Shown in pieces: positions 14,642 through 20,712 of a stretch of 20,712 bases of DNA. Source of the DNA: UBA7328 sp036479115. Its GTDB lineage: Bacteria; Bacteroidota; Bacteroidia; Chitinophagales; Saprospiraceae. The notes under the pieces were generated by a model, which saw only the letters and a list, made by a program, of their open reading frames with translations, was not told the DNA's origin and searched no databases. The translations under genes were made by a program, and so were the position numbers. The first letter of the stretch is position 1, and every line of letters begins with the position of its first letter. The stretch is taken from contig JAZGFD010000049.1 in the NCBI GenBank assembly GCA_036479115.1, positions 1-20,712 of the forward strand, written 5' to 3'.

Positions 14642-15829
14642 ATGCTACACTTACCAGTGGTCAAACCCGCAAAAGAAAGAGAATTCAACCTGCCAGACGA
14701 AGCCCCTACTGAGGATTATCATGAGGCACTGGAAGAGTTAGAAAAAGATGGAGAATTAATCATACAGCGCGTACCTGAACCTTATATAGAGGTAAAAACA
14801 AAATTCGGCAGGATTAAAAAAATTCCTGTTGAGAAGACATGGCACCACAAAAGTTGTGGTCAGTGTGGGCATATACCCGGATATTCTACATCTATATTTT
14901 GGCTAAATAGAGCATTGGGCTTGGACTATATGGACCCTAAGGATCAAACTTCTTGCACGGCATGGAATTATTATGCATCTGCTACTTCTAATCCTGCTGC
15001 ACAAGCTGCTGTAGCGATAAGAAACTTCGCCGCGGCAGAGGAGACTGGTTATTTTCCAATTATCCATTGCGGTACAAGCTTTGGCCATTATAAGGAAACA
15101 CGGCAAGCAATAATCCATTATCCAGAGCTGAGGGCTCAGGTAAGAAAAATATTGGCACGTCTGGGTAAAAAGTTGGTAATACCAGAAGAGATAGTGCATT
15201 ATAGCGAGTGGGTATATGCAATGAAAGATAGAATTAAAGAAAAGCAAGTAGTGGATATGAGCCATATTACTGCTACGGTCCACCCTGCTTGTCATTATCA
15301 CAAATTGATTGAAGAAGATGCAATATATTCTCCAGAAATTTATGGCGCACAGCGTACAGCTATCATTACAGGAGTTTTGCAAGAGTTAGGTATAAATGTA
15401 GCGGATTACTCCACATGGTTTGACTGTTGTGGATTTGGTTTCCGTCATATATTAGTATCTAGAGATTTTTCAAGATCATTTGCTGTGCAACGTAAGATAG
15501 AAGTGATGAAAGAAGAAGCGAATCCTGATGTTACAGTTACTCATGATACGGGCTGCGTGACTACTTTAGATCAAAGTCAGTTTGCTGGAAAAGCCCATAA
15601 TAAAAAAGTGGGACTACCAGTATTAGCAGATTCTCAAGTGGCAGCATTGGCTATGGGAGCACATCCATACAAAGTACTTCAAATGCACTGGCACAATACG
15701 GATAACAAGCCGTTTCTCGAAAAATTAGGTTTGGATCCTGCTAAAAAGTGGGCAGAATTTGAGGCCTCTCTTGAAAAATTAAAAGACGGCTCAAAGCAAT
15801 ATCTCACATGGGAAGATGCTGAAAATTAA
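14642..15829 (+). CDS. shdrB1: sHdr complex catalytic-type subunit sHdrB1
   Basis: 395-residue HdrB-like protein with two CCG-type regions. The first carries CGQC (72-75), Cys105 and Cys143. The second carries HPAC (Cys217), DCCG (Cys262-263) and TGC (Cys305). CCG domains in HdrB bind non-cubane iron-sulfur clusters that act on disulfides, and in sHdr the two B subunits are thought to handle the sulfur substrate. The first 65 or so residues (acidic, then TKFGRIKKIPVEKTWHHK) extend beyond a minimal HdrB. The last CxxC of the second domain is reduced to one Cys, as the region reads TGCVTTLDQS. It is downstream of shdrC1 after the MITE and 118 bases before the shdrA start. Confidence 0.9.
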   Translation: MLHLPVVKPAKEREFNLPDEAPTEDYHEALEELEKDGELIIQRVPEPYIEVKTKFGRIKKIPVEKTWHHKSCGQCGHIPGYSTSIFWLNRALGLDYMDPKDQTSCTAWNYYASATSNPAAQAAVAIRNFAAAEETGYFPIIHCGTSFGHYKETRQAIIHYPELRAQVRKILARLGKKLVIPEEIVHYSEWVYAMKDRIKEKQVVDMSHITATVHPACHYHKLIEEDAIYSPEIYGAQRTAIITGVLQELGINVADYSTWFDCCGFGFRHILVSRDFSRSFAVQRKIEVMKEEANPDVTVTHDTGCVTTLDQSQFAGKAHNKKVGLPVLADSQVAALAMGAHPYKVLQMHWHNTDNKPFLEKLGLDPAKKWAEFEASLEKLKDGSKQYLTWEDAEN

Positions 15830-15947
15830 ATGTAAACCATTAATGAAATCACGCTGAGAACAAAGGGTTTTTATAAAAAGAAGCTTTTTGATTTTTTTCG
15901 AGCAGAAACATTATTTAACAATCATTAGAATAATTATTATTAAAGAT

Positions 15948-17009
15948 ATGGCTGATCAAAGAATTATCGTAATAGGAGGAGGCCCAGCTGGGCTGGTTGT
16001 AGCAAGAGGAATTGCCGATTTAGGTTACAAAGCAGTGTTAATAGAAAAAAGAGATCGGCTCGGAGGAGCTCCTGATGAAGCGCAATATGCCGCCCTTACA
16101 CCTGATATGCGTTCTGCGGAGGAAACTATTGATGAGATGATAGAACCTATCACTGACAACCCCAATGTAGAAATATTAAATAACACATATGTCACAGGTG
16201 CTAGTGGAGCGATAGGAGACTTTACAATAAAAGCAGTATCTCTTGGAAAGCAAACAGAAATAAAAGGAGCAGCGGTTATTGTCTGTACTGGATTTACACA
16301 TTTTGATCCAGGACGAGAAACTCAAAAATATGGATACTATGAGCATGATGATGTGATCACTCTAGTAGATTGTGAAAAATTACTAAAGTCACATAATTTT
16401 GTCAGACCTTCAAATGGAGAAAAGCCCAAAAGAGTTTGCTTTATCCAATGTGTAGGATCTAGAGACCGACAAATAGGAAATGAATATTGCTCTAAAGTAT
16501 GTTGTGGTATTGCATCAAAAGAGGCTATTGAAATACGCCAACTGCTTCCTGATTGTAAAGTCTATATATTTTACATCGACATGAGGATGTATGGATATTG
16601 GGAAAATGAAATATACTGGCCTGCACAAGAGAAATATAAGGTGAACTATGTAAAAGGAATAGCCACTGAAATTCTTAAAAAAGGTGACCGACTGTTAGTG
16701 AAAGGTGAGGATATAAATCTGAGACGACCGATGGAGGTAGAAATGGATATGGTTATTCTTTCAGTAGGAATGGAACCCAGCAGAGGCACAAAGGAGATGG
16801 CACAAATATTCGGAATCAATCAAAATAAATATGGATTTATAGAAACTTCTGGGGGACCTATGAATACAGTAGCAACTAATGTAGATGGAGTATTTGCCGT
16901 AGGAGCATGTACAGGGCCGGCTGATTTAGAAGATACGGTATCAATGGCAGGAGCTTCTGTTATGAAATCTATAGCCGCTTTAAGAAAATTGGATCTTACA
17001 CCAGTATAG
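15948..17009 (+). CDS. shdrA: sHdr complex FAD subunit sHdrA
   Basis: 353-residue flavoprotein subunit. ATG 15948 is chosen over the in-frame ATG 15888, whose extra 20 residues are hydrophobic and unlike the family, and it places the FAD-binding strand at the N-terminus (IIVIGGGPAGLVVARG). The HdrA cluster motif is CFIQCVGSRDRQIGNEYCSK followed by VCC: Cys164, 168, 181, 185 and 186. A second dinucleotide-fold region ends with GVFAVGACTGPADLEDTV. It lacks the N-terminal extension and the extra ferredoxin domains of methanogen HdrA, which fits the shorter sHdr form. It should pass electrons between the B subunits and a yet unknown acceptor. Confidence 0.92.
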   Translation: MADQRIIVIGGGPAGLVVARGIADLGYKAVLIEKRDRLGGAPDEAQYAALTPDMRSAEETIDEMIEPITDNPNVEILNNTYVTGASGAIGDFTIKAVSLGKQTEIKGAAVIVCTGFTHFDPGRETQKYGYYEHDDVITLVDCEKLLKSHNFVRPSNGEKPKRVCFIQCVGSRDRQIGNEYCSKVCCGIASKEAIEIRQLLPDCKVYIFYIDMRMYGYWENEIYWPAQEKYKVNYVKGIATEILKKGDRLLVKGEDINLRRPMEVEMDMVILSVGMEPSRGTKEMAQIFGINQNKYGFIETSGGPMNTVATNVDGVFAVGACTGPADLEDTVSMAGASVMKSIAALRKLDLTPV

Positions 17010-17042
17010 GATAAAAAAAATATACAATTTTATAAGTAGTTA

Positions 17043-17789
17043 ATGAGCCAGATAGTAGATACAGAAAGCGCACAAGAGTTTATGAAAGAGGCCCTCAATA
17101 GTGTCACTATTGAAGAACTGGAAAAGATATCTAAGGATTTAGAAATCAAACACAAAGCATTTGCAAATATGCTGGTTGAAGAAAAAATAGACACTATTAG
17201 CGAGGAGGAATTGTTAGTGATTTTACGCTATACTTTTCCAACAAGACGTGCAGCTAAAACTATTTTGGAAAATAATAAAATTGAGAACCTCAGAGCATTA
17301 ATTAAAGATTTAATCTATGGCCAAGATGAGGTAAATATGAGGTTTCAAAGGTTTTATGATAATCTAATTAATGATAATGATAATTTAAAATTTGGGTTTG
17401 CTGGAGAACTTCTTCATTTTACCAAGCCTAATAAATATTGGTTGTGGACAAGATGGATATGGGACCCAAAAAATAAAACAGGTTCTCTCTCATTGGTCAC
17501 CACAGAGGATTTTGATATGAATGCCGATAGTGTAGGAGAATCATATATGAAAGTAGGTAAAGCTACAGCATTTGTACATCATACAGGAGAAGCAGCAGGA
17601 TTTCAAAATATTAGTAGAACGCTTTTTGGTACGGATGTATATCTATGTTGTGTATATGTGATATACACTTATACGGTGTTACGTATGAGAATGACTCAGG
17701 AATTCAACAAAGTTATTCCTGGATTGCCAGAATTTAGTAGAAGATTACTAGGTGTTCAGAAGATGGAAGAATATCAACTTGCAAATTAA
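17043..17789 (+). CDS. Conserved sHdr cluster 'Hyp' subunit
   Basis: 248-residue protein without cysteine cluster motifs, signal peptide or clear membrane span. It starts with an acidic helical stretch (IEELEKISKDLEIKHK) and has aromatic-rich segments (KYWLWTRWIWDP, SYMKVGKATAFVHHTG, YLCCVYVIYTYTVL). I assign it by position: in sHdr loci a hypothetical gene of about this size always lies between hdrA and hdrC2, and it does here, 33 bases after shdrA and 31 before the C2-B2 fusion. Its role in the complex is not established. Family membership should be confirmed by profile search. Confidence 0.78.
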   Translation: MSQIVDTESAQEFMKEALNSVTIEELEKISKDLEIKHKAFANMLVEEKIDTISEEELLVILRYTFPTRRAAKTILENNKIENLRALIKDLIYGQDEVNMRFQRFYDNLINDNDNLKFGFAGELLHFTKPNKYWLWTRWIWDPKNKTGSLSLVTTEDFDMNADSVGESYMKVGKATAFVHHTGEAAGFQNISRTLFGTDVYLCCVYVIYTYTVLRMRMTQEFNKVIPGLPEFSRRLLGVQKMEEYQLAN

Positions 17790-17820
17790 TTTATTTTAAA
17801 AATAACATAATCTAAGGTCG

Positions 17821-19086
17821 ATGCCAGTAGATAAGGAACAAATAAGAGAATTCGATAAAATCACTGTAGATGGTGTAGAATTGACTTCTGATTGGAATAG
17901 GATGTTTGATCAGAGAGTAGTTTTTGACTACGACCCTGATGGATGCATGGATAAGATTACTGATCTGGAAGGCGGAGAGTCCATGGGCTGGTGTTACCAA
18001 TGTGGTCAATGTATACCAGTATGTCCTGTAGATTCTGTAGGAGGTGAATACGGGCCACAAAAAATATATAGAAAACTACAAGTAGGAGTTGACCTTCTCA
18101 ATGACCCCGATCTCTGGAAATGCACCTCTTGTATGAACTGCCTTAGAGTATGCCCTAAGGAAGTAAATATGCTAAAAATTATGCCGGCTGCTAGAGAAGA
18201 AGCCGTGATGGAAGGCAATGTGCCGGATGAATTGCAAGAAGTATTTGAAAATACATTTGAATATGGCAATCCACTTGGTGAATCTCAACGTAAGCGAGCA
18301 GATTGGGTAAAAGATGCCAAGGTCGATGTACCTATAATGAAAGAAATTAAGAAAGATGTAGACATACTATGGTTTGTAGAATGCTATCCAGCATATCACC
18401 AAAGAGGTAAAGAAGCCAGCCAGATTTTAGCAAGACTTTTTAATAGTTTGGGAGTAGATTATGGAATATTAGGCACTGAGGAGAAATGCTCATGTGATTC
18501 TCAAAGACTGGCAGGGGAAACAGGATTATTCGAAGAATTTGCAGAACACAATATCAAGATTTTTAGCAAGTATAAATTCAATAAAATACTAGTCACTGAT
18601 CCACATGCTCTCAATGCTCTGCGGAAAGAATATCCTAAGCTAGGAGGGGAATATGAAATTATTCACTATACCACTTTTCTCGAGCCACTGATGAATAAAT
18701 TGAATTTTACTAAAAAATTAGATTATAAAGTCACTTTCCACGACCCGTGTTATCTGGGTAGACATAATGGAGAATATGATGCCCCTAGAAATTGCTTGAA
18801 AGCCATACCAGGTCTAGATTTGATTGAAATGGGAAGATGTCGTGAAAATAGTTTTTGCTGTGGTGGTGGTGGTGGTGGAATGTGGTTGGATGGATTTATG
18901 GCCGATCATGTCAATGAAAGACTTTCGGAGCAGAGAGTAAAAGAAGCAGTAGAGACTGGTGCGGATGTATTGGCAGTATGTTGTCCTTACGAAGTATCAA
19001 GATTTGAAGATGCAGTAAAATCTACAGGAAATGAAGGTAAATTAATAGTAAGAGATATTGTAGAATTAATAGAAGAAGCATTATGA
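17821..19086 (+). CDS. sHdr C2-B2 fusion protein
   Basis: 421 residues joining two subunits that are separate genes in many sHdr loci. The N-terminal HdrC-like part has two full [4Fe-4S] motifs, CYQCGQCIPVCP (Cys58, 61, 64, 68) and CTSCMNCLRVCP (Cys101, 104, 107, 111). The C-terminal HdrB-like part (about 180-421) has a degenerate CCG region with Cys188, Cys223 and Cys225, lacking the final CxxC, and a second with Cys310, CCGGGGGG (Cys346-347) and Cys387-388. There is no stop or internal start between the parts. I recall fusions called sHdrB3 from sHdr type II loci that also carry etfAB, which are not in this window. It overlaps lbpA2 by four bases (ATGA). Confidence 0.88.
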   Translation: MPVDKEQIREFDKITVDGVELTSDWNRMFDQRVVFDYDPDGCMDKITDLEGGESMGWCYQCGQCIPVCPVDSVGGEYGPQKIYRKLQVGVDLLNDPDLWKCTSCMNCLRVCPKEVNMLKIMPAAREEAVMEGNVPDELQEVFENTFEYGNPLGESQRKRADWVKDAKVDVPIMKEIKKDVDILWFVECYPAYHQRGKEASQILARLFNSLGVDYGILGTEEKCSCDSQRLAGETGLFEEFAEHNIKIFSKYKFNKILVTDPHALNALRKEYPKLGGEYEIIHYTTFLEPLMNKLNFTKKLDYKVTFHDPCYLGRHNGEYDAPRNCLKAIPGLDLIEMGRCRENSFCCGGGGGGMWLDGFMADHVNERLSEQRVKEAVETGADVLAVCCPYEVSRFEDAVKSTGNEGKLIVRDIVELIEEAL

Positions 19087-19532
19087 AGAGAATAGGAGAT
19101 TTTAATTTTAGAACCGATGTCTACTACGATGTTAATGAGGGATATTGGCTGGTTATAACTGATGATATAGCTCGTATAGGGCTGACTCCTTTGGTACAAG
19201 AAACATCAGGCTCTTTTGTAGCCATAAAGATGAGCAATTTGGGTACTGAGATAACAAAAGGCGATAGCATAGGTAGCATTGAAGCCGAAAAACATGTAGG
19301 TCACCTTAAAGCACCTTTATCAGGAACAATTACAGCTTTAAATGAAAAGGTATTAGAAAACCCAAGACTCATTAATACAGATTCTTACGGCAAAGGCTGG
19401 TTAATGGAAATAGAAATGACCAATGTAGATCTTGAGAAAAAAAGTTTACTAACAGGAGAAGAAAATATCATCTCTTGGTTAAAATCTGAAGTAGAAAAAT
19501 ATAAAGAAAAAGGATGGTTAGCGACACCTTGA
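19083..19532 (+). CDS. lbpA2: Lipoate-binding protein LbpA (copy 2), GcvH-like
   Basis: 149-residue second lipoyl-carrier protein. The lipoyl Lys70 lies in GSIEAEKHVGHLKAPLSG. The N-terminal half (YWLVITDDIARIGLTPLVQE) follows the GcvH fold. It is clearly different from copy 1 (for example IEAEKHVG versus VESGKWVG), so this is not a recent duplication. Its start overlaps the stop of the C2-B2 gene (ATGA), implying translational coupling with the complex, as expected for the carrier that serves sHdr directly. Its 3' end overlaps the radical-SAM gene by 19 bases. Confidence 0.88.
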   Translation: MKRIGDFNFRTDVYYDVNEGYWLVITDDIARIGLTPLVQETSGSFVAIKMSNLGTEITKGDSIGSIEAEKHVGHLKAPLSGTITALNEKVLENPRLINTDSYGKGWLMEIEMTNVDLEKKSLLTGEENIISWLKSEVEKYKEKGWLATP

Positions 19533-20479
19533 TACAGTCGAAAATAAGACGCTCCGAGGCTTTTGAAATCAGGAAACAAAATTTTTCTGCCGACATAAAT
19601 TTCTATGCACCAGGACTTAAAAGTTATAATATACCAGAGTTTCAACAGAATAAACCTCAGGCTTTTTTGCCAATAAGTATAACCGGTGGGGCATGTGCGC
19701 TGGATTGTGACCATTGCAATAAAAAAGTAATAGAGCCCATGATCCCTTTAGATCTCAAAGAGGGTCTATTCAAGCTATGTGAACGGCTAAAAGCAAACGG
19801 TACCGAATCAGTACTTATAAGCGGAGGATCAAAGAAAACAGGAGAAGTGCCATTCATGAAACACCTCCCTGATGTAAAAAGAATAAAAGAAGAATTAGGT
19901 ATGCGTATTATGATGCATACGGGCTTAGTGACTGATGAGGATATGGCAATAGCACTCAATGAATCAGGTGTTGATGGTGTAGCTCTTGATATAATTGGAT
20001 CAAATGATACTATTAAACAGGTCTATCACATGGATGTTACTGTAGAAGATTTTGACAAATCTTTGGCGCTATTGTCTAAGCATGGCCTTAGCCTACGGCC
20101 ACATATCATACTCGGGCTGCACTACGGGAAGTTTCTAGGTGAATATCAAGCGTTAGAAATAATTGCTAAGTATCCTATTCATGCATTAATATTAGTAATA
20201 CTCACCCCCATGCATGATACAAAGATGTTTGGAGTAGAGCCTCCGAATACTGATGAAGTAACACAGTTTTTTAATGAAGCAAGAATAAAACTTCCTGACA
20301 CTTATGTTATGTTGGGATGTGCGCGTCCATTAGGAGAATATAAAACAATTGTAGATAGAGCAGCTGTGGAGGCAGGACTGAACGGAATAGCTTTTCCAGC
20401 AGAAGGAATAATTGACCTTGCACGTGGGATGGGACTTAATCCTTTGTTTTATGAAAATTCTTGTTCTTGTGGGTGTTAG
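19514..20479 (+). CDS. Radical-SAM lipoyl synthase LipS1/LipS2-type protein
   Basis: 321-residue radical-SAM enzyme. GGACALDCDHCNKK carries the CX3CX2C cluster motif near residue 57, followed by GTESVLISGGSKK and biotin-synthase-like barrel segments. The C-terminus ends NSCSCGC, a Cys cluster that could bind an auxiliary [4Fe-4S] cluster. Position directly behind LbpA, with an sLpl ligase in the same locus, fits the LipS1/LipS2 pair that builds lipoyl groups on LbpA. I cannot tell LipS1 from LipS2 by eye, and only one of the two lies in this window. ATG 19514 is chosen; an alternative TTG at 19529 would leave only a short overlap with lbpA2. Confidence 0.8.
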   Translation: MVSDTLIQSKIRRSEAFEIRKQNFSADINFYAPGLKSYNIPEFQQNKPQAFLPISITGGACALDCDHCNKKVIEPMIPLDLKEGLFKLCERLKANGTESVLISGGSKKTGEVPFMKHLPDVKRIKEELGMRIMMHTGLVTDEDMAIALNESGVDGVALDIIGSNDTIKQVYHMDVTVEDFDKSLALLSKHGLSLRPHIILGLHYGKFLGEYQALEIIAKYPIHALILVILTPMHDTKMFGVEPPNTDEVTQFFNEARIKLPDTYVMLGCARPLGEYKTIVDRAAVEAGLNGIAFPAEGIIDLARGMGLNPLFYENSCSCGC

Positions 20480-20712
20480 GGAGGAAGGAAGGGAAGGAAG
20501 GAATGATGTAATGCAGGAATGATTTAATGATGTAAGGGAAGGAGGAAGGCAGGAATGATGTAATGCAGGAATGATTTAATGATGTAAGGGAAGGCAGGAA
20601 GGAGGAAGGAAGGAATGATGTAATGCAGGAATGATTTAATGATGTAAGAGAAGGCAGGAAGGGAAGGCAGGAATGATGTAATGCAGGAATGATTTAATGA
20701 TGTAAGGGAAGG
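20480..20712. repeat. Purine-rich nested tandem repeat running to the window end
   Basis: A 38-bp core occurs four times (20499-20536, 20551-20588, 20611-20648, 20669-20706), identical by eye. Start-to-start steps are 52, 60 and 58 bases. The spacers of 14, 22 and 20 bases are variants of GGAAGG. Each core contains two near copies of a 15-mer, AGGAATGATGTAATG and AGGAATGATTTAATG (one mismatch). The array begins right after the radical-SAM stop and continues at the window edge. One strand is almost entirely purine plus T. Stops in all frames make it non-coding, and it has no unique spacers. Confidence 0.9.

Noticed and set aside
14903..15382. 159-residue reverse-strand open frame inside shdrB1
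   Set aside because: It is a shadow of a well-supported gene and its translation is Cys/Ile/Tyr-rich without any family resemblance.
13717..19086. Methanogen-type heterodisulfide reductase HdrABC
   Set aside because: The HdrA homologue is short and lacks the extra domains, the order C1-B1-A-Hyp-C2B2 is that of sHdr, and TusA, DsrE and LbpA neighbours indicate sulfur oxidation.
20480..20712. CRISPR array
   Set aside because: The spacers are variants of the same GGAAGG sequence, not unique, and the cores contain internal duplication. No cas genes are nearby.

Overview
The window is AT-rich DNA that most resembles Bacteroidota, probably a Saprospiria- or Cytophagia-like lineage. The evidence is a secreted FG-GAP protein ending in a type IX secretion (Por-type) sorting domain, several lipoproteins of Bacteroidota style (Cys followed by Gly or Ser and acidic residues), MbnP/di-heme peroxidase genes, and a TAnnTTTG-type promoter element. 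All convincing genes lie on the + strand. The assignment rests on gene content only.

Positions 1-975 hold no gene I recognise. Positions 976-9928 encode extracytoplasmic proteins: a FadL/OMPP1-type outer-membrane channel, a beta-propeller lipoprotein followed by a clear terminator, a large FG-GAP repeat protein exported by the type IX system, two MbnP-family lipoproteins in tandem, and two tandem di-heme cytochrome c peroxidase/MbnH-family proteins. One of these cytochromes has Lys where the other has the usual inter-heme Trp. Together this resembles a duplicated MbnP-MbnH copper/tryptophan-oxidation module at the cell surface.

Positions 9929-10390 look regulatory. A candidate promoter abuts a 24-bp imperfect palindrome, followed by an ArsR-family repressor gene broken by three single-base frameshifts, two of them at short homopolymers.

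Positions 10391-20479 form a nearly complete sulfur-oxidising heterodisulfide-reductase-like (sHdr) locus: tusA, a DsrE-type sulfurtransferase, a lipoate-protein ligase of sLpl(AB) type, a small unknown protein, a second DsrE-type protein, lipoate-binding protein LbpA, shdrC1, shdrB1, shdrA, the conserved 'Hyp' subunit, a natural C2-B2 fusion, a second LbpA, and a radical-SAM protein of the LipS lipoyl-synthase class. From family knowledge, TusA and DsrE proteins deliver sulfane sulfur in the cytoplasm, sHdr oxidises it, LbpA carries lipoyl-bound intermediates or electrons, and sLpl plus LipS build the lipoyl group on LbpA. A palindromic MITE-like element with an 8-bp target duplication sits between shdrC1 and shdrB1. 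The window ends inside a purine-rich nested tandem repeat directly after the radical-SAM gene.

The main point of interest is an sHdr-LbpA sulfur-oxidation island in an apparent Bacteroidota genome, with a broken repressor, a C2-B2 fusion and a possibly linked surface MbnP/MbnH module.
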